Assembly (NCBI RefSeq): GCF_000772045.1
Contig: NZ_CP009754.1
Span: forward strand, 6,200,001 to 6,264,000
Direction: 5' to 3'
From: Streptomyces sp. CCM_MD2014
GTDB taxonomy: Bacteria; Actinomycetota; Actinomycetes; Streptomycetales; Streptomycetaceae
Length of the DNA stretch: 64,000 nt
Below the pieces are notes generated by a model, which saw nothing but the letters and a program-made list of their open reading frames with translations, was not told the origin of the DNA and searched no databases. This document shows positions 57,090-64,000 of the stretch, in pieces (the stretch's first letter is position 1; the number at the start of each line of letters is the position of its first letter). The translations under genes and the position numbers were made by a program.

Positions 57090-58505
57090 ATGCCCGAGCG
57101 CGGGCCGTCCATACCGCATCGGTCACCGGACATGACCACGCCGCCAACGCCGTCGCCGTCATCGTCGCCGACACCGTCGTCGTCACACGTGAACACCGGG
57201 GAGCCCGTACGGGCGGCCGGACCCGGAACGGGGCCGGCCGCCCACCCGTCGGCCGCCACCCGCCGCATCGGTCTGCTCGTCACGTTCATCCTCGGCAGCC
57301 TCACCGCCACGCCTCCGCTGGCGATGGACATGTACCTCCCGGCACTTCCGGAGGTCACCCGGTCCCTGAGCGCGCCCGCCGCCACCGTCCAGCTCACGCT
57401 CACCGCCTGCCTGGCCGGCATGGCCCTCGGGCAGATCGTGGTCGGCCCCATGAGCGACAAGTGGGGGCGCCGGCGTCCGCTGCTGGCCGGGCTCGCCGTG
57501 TACGTCGTCGCCACCGCGCTGTGCGCGGTCGCGCCCACCGTCGAGGTCCTCGTCGCCTTCCGGCTGGTCCAGGGACTCGCGGGCGCCGCCGGGATCGTCA
57601 TCGCCCGCGCCGTCGTACGCGACCTGTACGACGGCGTGGCCATGGCCCGCTTCTTCTCCACCCTCATGCTGATCTCCGGCGTCGCGCCGGTCGTCGCCCC
57701 GCTCATCGGCGGGCAGATCCTGCGCTTCACCGACTGGCGGGGCGTGTTCGTCGTCCTCGTCGTGGTCGGCGTGGCGCTCGGGCTGGTCGTGTGGGCCAGG
57801 CTGCCGGAGACGCTGCCCGTCGCGGAGCGGCACGCGGGCGGCGTCGGGGACACCCTGCGCGCGATGCGGGGGCTGCTCGCCGACCGCGCCTTCACCGGGT
57901 ACATGCTCGCGGGCGGATTCGCCTTCGCCTCGCTGTTCGCCTACGTCGCGGCGTCGCCGTTCGTCATGCAGGAGATCTACGGGGCCTCCGCGCAGACGTT
58001 CAGCCTGCTGTTCGGCCTCAACTCGATCGGGCTCGTGGTGGTCGGGCAGATCAACGGCAAGATCCTGGTCGGACGGGTCCGGCTGGACCGGGTGCTCGGC
58101 CTCGGCCTCCTCGTCGTGATCGCCGCCGCGACCGTGCTGCTGCTGATGTCCCTGGGCGTCTTCGGCGAGGTCGGGCTCGGTCCGGTCGCCGCCGCGCTGT
58201 TCGTGCTGATGTCCGCGATGGGCATCAGCCTGCCCAACACCCAGGCGCTCGCCCTGATGCGGGTCAAGCAGTCCGCCGGCTCCGCCTCCGCGCTGCTCGG
58301 CACGTCCTCCTTCCTCATCGGCGCCGTCGCCTCCCCGCTGGTCGGGATCGCCGGGGAGGACACCGCCGTACCGATGGCCGTGGTCCAGCTGGCGGCGGCG
58401 GTGGTGGCGCTCGGCTTCCTCGTGACCATGTGCCGTGGGCAGGGGGCGGGCACGGGGGCAGGCAAGGAAGTCGGCAGGGGAGCAGGCAAGGGAGCGGACA
58501 ACTGA
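57090..58505 (+). CDS. Bcr/CflA-family multidrug MFS transporter
   Basis: 471 aa. A ~55-residue Ser/Pro-rich N-terminus precedes twelve helices with the Bcr/CflA blocks: LLVTFILGSLTATPPLAMDM and YLPALPEVTRSLSAPAATVQ (~78-97), GPMSDKWGRRRPLLAGLAVY (motif A), RLVQGLAGAAGIVIARAVVR (motif B) and SGVAPVVAPLIGGQILRFTD (motif C). The end is a Gly/Lys-rich repeat (GAGTGAGKEVGRGAGKGADN). It exports drugs such as bicyclomycin or chloramphenicol in relatives. The stop overlaps the apparent CTG start of the serine hydrolase gene by 4 bp, so the two are coupled. Confidence 0.93.
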   Translation: MPERGPSIPHRSPDMTTPPTPSPSSSPTPSSSHVNTGEPVRAAGPGTGPAAHPSAATRRIGLLVTFILGSLTATPPLAMDMYLPALPEVTRSLSAPAATVQLTLTACLAGMALGQIVVGPMSDKWGRRRPLLAGLAVYVVATALCAVAPTVEVLVAFRLVQGLAGAAGIVIARAVVRDLYDGVAMARFFSTLMLISGVAPVVAPLIGGQILRFTDWRGVFVVLVVVGVALGLVVWARLPETLPVAERHAGGVGDTLRAMRGLLADRAFTGYMLAGGFAFASLFAYVAASPFVMQEIYGASAQTFSLLFGLNSIGLVVVGQINGKILVGRVRLDRVLGLGLLVVIAAATVLLLMSLGVFGEVGLGPVAAALFVLMSAMGISLPNTQALALMRVKQSAGSASALLGTSSFLIGAVASPLVGIAGEDTAVPMAVVQLAAAVVALGFLVTMCRGQGAGTGAGKEVGRGAGKGADN

Positions 58506-59629
58506 GTGCTCCGAGACTGCGCGGTGACACCCCGGAGCGGGCCGGGCTCGACCCCGAAGGGCTCCGCGGTGTCGTCGCCCAGGTGCACGACCTCACGGCC
58601 GGTGAACGCCCCTGGGCCGCGGGCGCCGTCGTGGCCGTCGGGCGCGGACCCGTGCTCGCCGTCGAGGAGGCGGCGGGATGGGCCGTGCGCTACGCCGCCT
58701 ACGAGCCGTACAGCGACACGGGCGTGGAGCTGCCGGCCGACTCCCGGGTGCCGATGACGGTCGACACGCCCTTCGACCTGGCCTCCCTGACGAAGCTGTT
58801 CACCGCGGTCGCCGCCGTGCAGCAGATCGAGCGGGGCACGCTCGGCATCGACGCGGAGGTCGCCGCCTACCTGCCGGACTTCCGGGCCGCGGCCCGGCAC
58901 CGGCTCACCGTACGGCAGCTGCTCACCCACACCTCCGGGCTGCGGCCCGAGCTGCCGCTGTACGACTGTGCCGACGACGAGGAACGGATGCGGCGGCTGC
59001 GTGCGGAGCCGCCCGTGGGGGTGCCCGGCACGTACTGCTACTCCGACCTGAACATGCTGCTCCTGCAACAGGTCCTGGAGCGCATCACCGGCCGCACCCT
59101 CGACGTGCTCGTCCGCGACGGGATCACCCGGCCGCTGGGCATGACGGCGACGCGCTTCGGGCCGTGCCCCGGCGCGGCGGCCACGGAGGACCAGCGGCGG
59201 CCCTGGGCCAAGGTGGACCGGGGGATGCTGCGCGGGGTCGTCCACGACGAGAACGCGTGGGCGCTGGGCGGGGTGGCCGGTCACGCGGGGCTGTTCTCGA
59301 CGGGGCGGGACCTCGCGGTCTTCAGCCGGACGCTGCTCGCGGGGGGCTCCCACGGGCCGGCACGCATCCTGGGCCCCGACTTCGTGGAGCTGCTCTTCAC
59401 CGAACCGGGGCTCGGCTTCGTCCTCGACCAGCCGTGGTTCATGGGCGAACTGGCGGGGCGCGGGACGGCCGGCCACACCGGCTTCACCGGCACGATGCTG
59501 GTCCTCGACCGCGCGACGGAGACCTTCGCCATCCTCCTCGCCAACACCGTCCACCCCCGCCGCCGCCCCGCCTCCAACGGCCCTCGGGCCGCACTGTGCA
59601 CGAGGGTGGCGCGAGCGGTACGCGCCTGA
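58502..59629 (+). CDS. Serine hydrolase of the beta-lactamase/PBP-like family, apparent CTG start
   Basis: 375 aa if begun at CTG 58502 (LSAPRLRGDTPERAGLDPEG), where GGGAG stands ~7 nt upstream and CTGA overlaps the MFS stop. No ATG, GTG or TTG is suitably placed before the conserved region. The class C-like fold has MTVDTPFDLASLTKLFTAVA with SxxK at SLTK, GTYCYSDLNMLLLQQVLERI with YxN-like YSD, LTHTSGLRPELPLYD and the C-terminal GHTGFTGTMLVLDRAT (HTG in place of KTG). Such proteins are esterases or peptidases rather than true beta-lactamases. No signal peptide. Coupling to an exporter suggests a resistance or detoxification pair. Confidence 0.88.
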   Translation: MSAPRLRGDTPERAGLDPEGLRGVVAQVHDLTAGERPWAAGAVVAVGRGPVLAVEEAAGWAVRYAAYEPYSDTGVELPADSRVPMTVDTPFDLASLTKLFTAVAAVQQIERGTLGIDAEVAAYLPDFRAAARHRLTVRQLLTHTSGLRPELPLYDCADDEERMRRLRAEPPVGVPGTYCYSDLNMLLLQQVLERITGRTLDVLVRDGITRPLGMTATRFGPCPGAAATEDQRRPWAKVDRGMLRGVVHDENAWALGGVAGHAGLFSTGRDLAVFSRTLLAGGSHGPARILGPDFVELLFTEPGLGFVLDQPWFMGELAGRGTAGHTGFTGTMLVLDRATETFAILLANTVHPRRRPASNGPRAALCTRVARAVRA

Positions 59630-59650
59630 CCGTCCCGGGGCGCCTTCGGC

Positions 59651-59790
59651 GGTGGGGGTGCGGATGCCTGCGGCGCGGGTGCCTCCGGCGGTGGGGGTGC
59701 GGGGTGCCTGCGGCGCCGGTGCGGGTTTGGTGGGGGTGCGGGGTGCCTGCGGCGTCTGTGCGGGTTCGGTGGGGGTGCGCGTAGCGCCTT
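59651..59790. repeat. 39-bp tandem repeat array
   Basis: GGTGGGGGTGC recurs at 59651, 59690, 59729 and 59768, an exact 39-bp period, with GCCTGCGGCG and GTGCGGG inside each unit. Three full and one partial copies. There are no spacers between units, so it is a minisatellite, not CRISPR. Confidence 0.9.
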
Positions 59791-59818
59791 GGGGTGCGTT
59801 GTGGGTCGGGGTCGGGCC

Positions 59819-59909
59819 GGGGGGTGTCCGTCCTCGGAACGGCGCGGAATCGGTGGGCCACAGATCTGTACGGCGTTGACGCGCCAACCGCTGCGGGCGG
59901 ACACCCCCC
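59819..59909. other. 12-bp inverted repeat with 67-bp interior
   Basis: GGGGGGTGTCCG (59819-59830) and its exact complement (59898-59909) flank a segment with AGATCT and GTTGACGCGCC. It could be a folded terminator for the serine hydrolase transcript or a small mobile-type repeat. Confidence 0.5.
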
Positions 59910-60034
59910 GACCCGCCCCCTCCTCGCCGTACGCGGCCGCCCGCCGCTCACGCCGGTGCCCGGTCCCCGCCGTACGCGGCTGCCGGCCGCCGTCGCCGCC
60001 CCAGCTGCGGGCCGTCGCCGTGACGCCGCCCCCG

Positions 60035-60084
60035 CTGCGGGCAGTCGTGCCGCTGGGGCGGCACGGGTGGGCGCAGCGGCACCC
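60035..60084. repeat. Dispersed palindromic repeat, copy 2
   Basis: CTGCGGGCAGTCGTGCCGCT followed by GGGGCGGCACGGGTGGGCGC and AGCGGCACCC. It is the inverse orientation of the element at 12284-12324, with one base difference in length. The core forms GTGCCGC-TGGG-GCGGCAC. Confidence 0.8.
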
Positions 60085-60089
60085 CGCAA

Positions 60090-60330
60090 CGCCGGGCCGC
60101 GTCACCCACCCCCCGCCCGCACCCACGCCGGGTGACCGGGCAACGCCGGGCCGGTGGGCCCACCCCGCCCACACCCCTGCCGGGTGACCGGGCAACCCCG
60201 GGCCGGTGGGCCCACCCCGTCCACACCCGCGCCGGTTGACCGGGCAACCCCGGGCCGGTGGACCCGCCCACGCCCGCGCCGGTTGACCGGGCAACCCCGG
60301 GCCGGTGGACCCACCCCGCACCCCACGGAG
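60090..60330. repeat. ~52-bp tandem repeat array
   Basis: Units beginning GCCGG(G/T)TGACCGGGCAAC start at 60127, 60179, 60231 and 60278 (periods 52, 52, 47), each followed by (G/C)CCGGGCCGGTGG and a C-rich tail. A partial unit precedes 60127. The array ends about 20 bp before the Rsm22-like start and probably includes its promoter or leader. Confidence 0.88.
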
Positions 60331-60349
60331 TGCCTCGTACAATCGCCAG

Positions 60350-61330
60350 GTGAACCACCCCGCCGACACCCTCCGCGCCACCCTCGCCGACCTCGTCGAC
60401 GGGCTCCCGCCCCGCCAGGCCGCGCAGGCCGTGGAGCGGCTGATCGCCAACTACCGCGGGGACACCCCGACCGACGCCCCCATCCTCCGGGACCGCGCCG
60501 ACGTCGTCGCCTACGCCGCGTACCGCATGCCCGCCACCTTCGCCGCCGTACGCTCCGCACTGGCCGAGTTCGCCGCGGCCGTGCCGGACTGGGCACCCGG
60601 CAGCCACCTGGACGTGGGCGGCGGCACCGGCGCCGCGACCTGGGCCGTCAGCGACACCTGGGACGGCCCGCGCCCGGTGACCGTGCTGGACTGGGCCGAG
60701 CCCGCGCTCGCCCTCGGCCGGGAGATCGCCGCCGCGCTCCCCGCGCTGCGCGACGCCCGCTGGCAGCGCGCCCGGATCGGAGCCGGGCTCGGCGTCGAGA
60801 GCGCCGATCTCGTCACGGTGTCCTACGTACTCAACGAGCTGACCGAGTCCGACCGCGCCGCCCTCGTCGACGCCGCCGCCGGCGCCGCGCAGGCCGTCGT
60901 CATCGTCGAGGCCGGCACCCCCGCCGGGTACGCCCGCGTCATCGAGGCCCGCGACCGGCTGATCGCCGCCGGGTTCCGGGTCGCCGCTCCCTGTCCGCAC
61001 AGCGCCGCCTGCCCCATCGTGCCCGGCACGGACTGGTGCCACTTCTCGGCGCGCGTCAGCCGGTCCAGCCTGCACCGGCAGGTCAAGAGCGGTTCCCTCG
61101 CCTACGAGGACGAGAAGTTCAGCTACGTCGCCGCCACCCGGCTCCCCGCCGACCCCGCCCCCTCCCGCGTGGTCCGGCGCCCGCAGATCCGCAAGGGCCA
61201 GGTCCTGCTCGACCTGTGCGAACCCGACGAGCGGATCGGCCGCCGGACGGTCACCAAGCGCCACGGCGACCTGTACAAGGCGGCCCGGGACGCGGCCTGG
61301 GGCGACCCCTGGCCGGCCGGGGAGCAGTGA
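60350..61330 (+). CDS. Small ribosomal subunit Rsm22 family methyltransferase-like protein
   Basis: 326 aa from GTG 60350. An N-terminal helical region (LRATLADLVDGLPPRQAAQA) precedes a SAM fold: SHLDVGGGTGAATWAVSDTW (motif I, ~84-103), VTVLDWAEPALALGREIAAA and ADLVTVSYVLNELTESDRAA. Then AVVIVEAGTPAGYARVIEAR leads to CPHSAACPIVPGTDWCHFSA, four cysteines that in the family bind an iron-sulfur cluster. Mitochondrial relatives (Rsm22/METTL17) help assemble the small ribosomal subunit. The actinobacterial role is untested. Promoter region is made of repeats. Confidence 0.92.
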   Translation: MNHPADTLRATLADLVDGLPPRQAAQAVERLIANYRGDTPTDAPILRDRADVVAYAAYRMPATFAAVRSALAEFAAAVPDWAPGSHLDVGGGTGAATWAVSDTWDGPRPVTVLDWAEPALALGREIAAALPALRDARWQRARIGAGLGVESADLVTVSYVLNELTESDRAALVDAAAGAAQAVVIVEAGTPAGYARVIEARDRLIAAGFRVAAPCPHSAACPIVPGTDWCHFSARVSRSSLHRQVKSGSLAYEDEKFSYVAATRLPADPAPSRVVRRPQIRKGQVLLDLCEPDERIGRRTVTKRHGDLYKAARDAAWGDPWPAGEQ

Positions 61331-61397
61331 CGGGCGCCGTCAACCGCGCCTTTGGGTAAGGTCGTTGCGGCCCGACGACCTGGAAGTGGACCTCCCC

Positions 61398-62084
61398 GTG
61401 GAACGTGACGTGCACCGCGCCCTGCGGATCGTGATCGCCGAGGACGACCCGCTGCTGCGCGAGGGGCTCGCCCTGCTGCTGCGGGCCGAGGGGATGGACG
61501 TGGTGGCCACCGCGGACACCGCCGAGTCGGTGCTGGACGCCATCGACGCGCACGAGCCGGACGTGGCCATCCTGGACGTGCGCATGCCGCCCACCCACAC
61601 CGACGAAGGCGTCCGCGCGGCCGTCGAGGCGCGGCGGCGGCGCCCCGGACTGGCCGTTCTGGTGCTGTCCGCGTACGTGGAGCAGTCCTTCGCCACCGAC
61701 CTGCTGACCGGCGGGGTCGGCGGCCTCGGGTATCTGCTCAAGGAGCGGGTCGGCCGGGTCGAGGAGTTCATGGACGCGCTCGGGCGGGTGGCGGGCGGCG
61801 GCACCGCCATCGATCCGGAGGTCGTCGCCCAGCTGTTCACCCGGACGCGGCAGGACACCCGGCTGGAGCGGCTCAGCCCGCGGGAGCGGGAAGTGCTCGC
61901 CCTGATGGCGGAAGGGCTGGGGAACAGTGCCATCGCCGGGCGGCTCGTGGTCACCGACGGCGCGGTCCACAAGCACATCCGCAGCATCTTCGCCAAGCTC
62001 GACCTGTCCCCGGCCGACCAGGTCGACCGGCGGGTGGCGGCCGTTCTGCACTACCTGGAGAACGCGCGGGCGCCACGCCGCTGA
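61398..62084 (+). CDS. LuxR/NarL-type response regulator without adjacent kinase
   Basis: About 228 aa; GTG codons at 61386, 61398 and 61410 are all possible starts, 61398 chosen for spacing to GGAAGTGG. The receiver domain has LRIVIAEDDPLLREGLALLL, phospho-acceptor Asp in PDVAILDVRMPPTHTDEGVR, VLVLSAYVEQSFA and the Lys in GYLLKERVGRVEEF. The LuxR HTH is RLSPREREVLALMAEGLGNS, AIAGRLVVTDGAVHKHIRSI and FAKLDLS. No histidine kinase is adjacent, so it is an orphan in this window. Well-formed phosphorylation pocket suggests real two-component signalling from elsewhere. Confidence 0.9.
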   Translation: MERDVHRALRIVIAEDDPLLREGLALLLRAEGMDVVATADTAESVLDAIDAHEPDVAILDVRMPPTHTDEGVRAAVEARRRRPGLAVLVLSAYVEQSFATDLLTGGVGGLGYLLKERVGRVEEFMDALGRVAGGGTAIDPEVVAQLFTRTRQDTRLERLSPREREVLALMAEGLGNSAIAGRLVVTDGAVHKHIRSIFAKLDLSPADQVDRRVAAVLHYLENARAPRR

Positions 62085-62102
62085 GCGGCCGGGGCGGCGG
62101 GG

Positions 62103-62282
62103 TCAGTTCCCGGGATTCCGCTGCCGTTCCCGCAGCCTGCGCAACAGCTCCCGCTTCTGGGCCTGCGGGGACGGGCCGCCGCCGACGCGCCCGGCCCGGT
62201 CTCCGCCGCGCAGGGCGTCCCGGCCGAGGTTCCGGCGCGTGCCTCCGACGCCCAGCATGTTTCCGCTTCCGCCTCGGGGCAT
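62103..62282 (-). CDS. Small basic protein, DUF6243-like
   Basis: 59 aa from ATG 62282, 6 nt after AAGGAG. The sequence begins MPRGGSGNMLGVGGTRRNLG and ends PSPQAQKRELLRRLRERQRN-PGN, a Gly-rich front and an Arg/Lys-rich helical tail. This is the layout of DUF6243 proteins of Streptomyces, whose function is unknown. It is divergent from a TetR gene, and the two TetR operator-like sites (62322-62379) lie between them, so it is a likely target of that repressor. Confidence 0.82.
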   Translation of the reverse strand: MPRGGSGNMLGVGGTRRNLGRDALRGGDRAGRVGGGPSPQAQKRELLRRLRERQRNPGN

Positions 62283-62321
62283 GGGTTTCTCCTTCGGACC
62301 GGTGCGAGCTCCGTAGCTAAA

Positions 62322-62379
62322 CGAGACGGTTCGTCTCGCTTGTTCGCGGCTCCCACTGTCGGCGAGACGCGGCGTCTTG
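62322..62379. promoter_or_regulatory. Pair of TetR-type operators
   Basis: CGAGACG-GTT-CGTCTCG (62322-62338) is a perfect 7-bp dyad. A second copy CGAGACG-CGG-CGTCTTG (62363-62379) differs at one base. The 41-bp centre spacing (about four helical turns) suits two dimers on one face. They lie between the divergent DUF6243-like and TetR genes. Confidence 0.8.
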
Positions 62380-62400
62380 TCAACCTGGTAGCTTCGGAGC

Positions 62401-63051
62401 ATGGCCACACAGAAGCCCACCCGCACCCCCGCCACCGCCGCCGAGCGGCCGCACCCCGACGCCACCCGGCGCAGCCAGCGGTCCCGCCAGGCCATCTACG
62501 ACGCCGCCCTGGAGCTGGTCGGTGAGGTCGGCTACCCCAAGACCACCATCGAGGGCATCGCGGCCCGCGCCGGCGTCGGCAAGCAGACGATCTACCGCTG
62601 GTGGTCCTCGAAGGCGGACGTCCTGCTGGAGGCCTTCCTCGATCTCGGCGACCGGCTCGTGGAGGCCGCCGGCGAGGAGGCGTACACCATTCCGGACACC
62701 GGTGACGTGGCCGCCGACCTCAAGACCGTCCTGCGCGCCACCGTCGACGAACTGCGCGACCCCCGGTTCGAGGCCCCCTACCGCGCCCTGGCCGCGGAGG
62801 GCGTCGTCAACGAGGAGCTGGGCCGGACCTTCGTGGCGCGGCTCCTGGAGCCGTCGCTGCAGCTCCACGCCGACCGGCTGCGCGCCGCGCAGAAGGCCGG
62901 CCAGGTGCGGCAGGACATCGACCCGCGGATCGCCCTGGAACTCTTCGTCTCCCCGCTCGCCCAGCGCTGGCTCCAGCACACGGGGCCGTTCTCCCACGCC
63001 TACACCGACACCCTCGTCGACTACGCGCTGCACGGGCTCGCTCCCCGCTGA
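62401..63051 (+). CDS. TetR/AcrR-family repressor
   Basis: 216 aa. The HTH is RSRQAIYDAALELVGEVGYP, KTTIEGIAARAGVGKQTIYR, WWSSKADVLLEAFLDLGDRL (residues ~22-82), typical of the TetR_C_16/TetR_N group with the KQTIYRWW recognition helix. The ligand domain has DELRDPRFEAPYRALAAEGV and SPLAQRWLQHTGPFSHAYTD. It begins 22 bp after the second operator-like dyad, so it probably represses itself and the divergent small protein. Inducer unknown. Confidence 0.94.
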   Translation: MATQKPTRTPATAAERPHPDATRRSQRSRQAIYDAALELVGEVGYPKTTIEGIAARAGVGKQTIYRWWSSKADVLLEAFLDLGDRLVEAAGEEAYTIPDTGDVAADLKTVLRATVDELRDPRFEAPYRALAAEGVVNEELGRTFVARLLEPSLQLHADRLRAAQKAGQVRQDIDPRIALELFVSPLAQRWLQHTGPFSHAYTDTLVDYALHGLAPR

Positions 63052-63157
63052 CCGGACAAGCCTGACCAGGGAAGTTTGTCCCTTCGCGACCCCGAAGCGA
63101 TAAATGGTGGGACGATAGGGCATGCTGGTGCGCACGACGGCGAGGGCAAGGGGATAG

Positions 63158-63889
63158 ATGAGCGCGGAGTTCGGCGGTCGGAGCGGTCTGCAGGGCAAAC
63201 TCTCCTCGTGGCTGCGCGGACGCCGCCCCAAGGAGGCCGCCGGAGACGGTGGCCGGGAGGGCCTGCTGCTCGCCGCCGCCGGTGCGGGACTGCCTCTGGC
63301 GCCCGCCGCGCACCCCGCCGGATACCGTTGCTCGTGCGACCGCGTGGGCTGTCCCACCCCGGCCCGGCACCCGGTGTCGTTCGCCTGGCAGACGCAGTCC
63401 ACCACCGACCGCGCCCAGATCGAGCGCTGGGCCCGGCACCAGCCCGAGGCCAACTTCATCACCGCGACCGGCATGGTGCACGACGTCCTCGACGTGCCGC
63501 TCCAGGCCGGTCGCGAGGCGCTGCGGCGGCTGCTCGACGCCGGCGTCGACGTCGGGCCGGTCGCCGAGAGCGACGACGGGCGCATGATGTTCTTCACCCT
63601 CACCCGCGGTACGCCCGAGGACGAGGACGAGTGGTGGCCCTGCGAGCTGGACTGCCACCCCGAGACCATGGACGAGCATCCCGGGCTGCGCTGGCACTGC
63701 CGCGGGTCCTACGTACTGGTGCCGCCGGCCCGGCTGCCCGGCGAAGGCCGGACCGTGCACTGGGTGCGCGGCCCCGAGCACCCGCTGCCCGACCCGCTGA
63801 CCCTTCTGGAGACCCTCACCGACGCCTGCGCCCGGCACGCCGGCGAGGAGAGCGACCAGGCGGGCGCCGCCTGGCCCCTGCGTCGCTGA
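63158..63889 (+). CDS. Bifunctional DNA primase/polymerase (Prim-Pol) domain protein
   Basis: 243 aa from ATG 63158. After a basic N-terminus, the Prim-Pol pattern appears: LLLAAAGAGLPLAPAAHPAG, the cysteine/histidine motif YRCSCDRVGCPTPARHPVSF (~57-76, a zinc-like knuckle), IERWARHQPEANFITATGMV and VHDVLDVPLQAGREALRRLL. Later motifs FFTLTRGTPEDEDEWWPCEL and HCRGSYVLVPPARL complete the fold. In full enzymes acidic residues bind metal; here the usual DxD is replaced by HDVLDVP, so catalytic activity is uncertain. Widely conserved in Streptomyces as a stand-alone gene; function unknown. Confidence 0.88.
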   Translation: MSAEFGGRSGLQGKLSSWLRGRRPKEAAGDGGREGLLLAAAGAGLPLAPAAHPAGYRCSCDRVGCPTPARHPVSFAWQTQSTTDRAQIERWARHQPEANFITATGMVHDVLDVPLQAGREALRRLLDAGVDVGPVAESDDGRMMFFTLTRGTPEDEDEWWPCELDCHPETMDEHPGLRWHCRGSYVLVPPARLPGEGRTVHWVRGPEHPLPDPLTLLETLTDACARHAGEESDQAGAAWPLRR

Positions 63890-63901
63890 GGCCCGCGGCG
63901 G

Positions 63902-64000
63902 CTACTCGCCCTTGGCCGACGTCAGGCCCTGCACGCGGCCCAGTACCGACACCGGCCCGTCCACCGGGTCGAGCGCCACCTCGTTGGAGACGAACTCCAT
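63902..64000 (-). CDS. Partial CDS, 3' end only (unknown product)
   Basis: The last 32 codons of a frame entering from the right edge read MEFVSNEVALDPVDGPVSVL then GRVQGLTSAKGE and a TAG stop (complement of 63902-63904). The visible ATG may be internal or the true start; the window ends there. Codon bias fits the neighbours and it is convergent with the Prim-Pol gene, 12 bp between stops. No family can be assigned from so short a tail. Confidence 0.55.
   Translation of the reverse strand: MEFVSNEVALDPVDGPVSVLGRVQGLTSAKGE

Larger units (their letters stand above)
59630..60349. other. 720-bp repeat-rich intergenic region
   Basis: No reading frame here has normal amino-acid composition. Arg/His/Pro-rich frames on both strands are by-products of repeats. 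It contains, in order, a 39-bp tandem array (59651-59790), a long inverted repeat (59819-59909), the second copy of the dispersed palindromic element (60035-60084) and a ~52-bp tandem array (60090-60330) that runs up to the Rsm22-like gene start. Confidence 0.8.

Noticed and set aside
58502..59629. Beta-lactamase resistance gene
   Set aside because: SxxK and HTG motifs fit the wider serine hydrolase family, but there is no signal peptide and the YSD and HTG variants make true beta-lactamase activity unlikely.
59484..60089. Arg/His/Pro-rich minus-strand frame over the 39-bp repeats
   Set aside because: Open only because the repeat length is a multiple of three; no start signal, no domain, and composition dictated by the repeats.
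59651..60330. Possible CRISPR array
   Set aside because: The 39-bp and 52-bp units are contiguous with no unique spacers, and no cas gene is present.

Overview
The window is chromosomal DNA from a Streptomyces-like actinomycete. The evidence is the very high G+C, the strong third-position GC bias, frequent GTG starts and 4-bp stop/start overlaps. Gene families typical of the genus are also present: an Scr1/DUF397 pair, GlxA and UTRA-GntR regulators, a xylanase/acetyl-xylan-esterase pair, PhoD and an actinobacterial RNase P RNA. I see about 63 protein genes, one RNA gene (rnpB), no tRNA or rRNA gene, no transposase and no CRISPR array. Gene density is high and most genes sit in short, tightly coupled operons.

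Layout. 1-8.4 kb: a large DUF1906/peptidoglycan-binding protein, an Scr1-like regulator with its DUF397 partner, an RsbW-like ATPase, an isochorismatase divergent from a GlxA regulator, a GntR regulator with a frameshifted MFS exporter, and a small secreted lytic-transglycosylase-like protein. 8.5-14.5 kb: a five-gene minus-strand operon (secreted alpha/alpha-barrel protein, membrane-anchored partner, EcfT, fused EcfAA', S component) behind a readable cobalamin riboswitch, so it is predicted to be a B12 uptake system. 14.5-18.7 kb: a KstR-like TetR repressor divergent from a glycosyltransferase, methyltransferase and toroid-protein operon, with a KstR-type operator between them. 18.7-30.5 kb: membrane proteins, an amidase, a methyltransferase, two MFS exporters, an ABC-2 exporter with its two-component system, and a MaoC-like protein. 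30.5-41 kb: housekeeping genes (Nif3-like, zinc ribbon, RNase H/phosphatase, KDPG aldolase, YaaA), MerR and AraC regulators, a Uma2 nuclease-like protein, an EamA transporter whose tail overlaps rnpB. 41-46.4 kb: LysE, then a PucR regulator, MHS symporter and 3-hydroxybutyrate-dehydrogenase-like set.

46.4-49 kb holds the most unusual pair: two divergent genes whose proteins share an N-terminal AGN-type motif followed by VQRAP. This header is typical of actinobacterial contractile-injection-system (eCIS) cargo. The two proteins then diverge into an aspzincin-like metalloprotease and a nucleotidyltransferase-fold enzyme. 49-52 kb: GH11 xylanase and CE4 deacetylase sharing a nearly identical C-terminal xylan-binding module, with CGAAA-type palindromes upstream. 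52-64 kb: MazG-like, DoxX and NTF2-like proteins, an SDR, PhoD, an oxidoreductase, an MFS/serine-hydrolase pair, a 700-bp repeat-rich intergenic region, an Rsm22-like methyltransferase, regulators, a primase/polymerase-domain protein and a partial gene.

Two gene pairs appear to use CTG start codons inside CTGA overlaps. Repeats are unusually varied: a ~50-bp palindromic element in two places 48 kb apart, and 39-bp, ~52-bp, 20-bp, 14-bp and 6-bp tandem arrays. All functional calls are from sequence reading alone; nothing was searched or computed.
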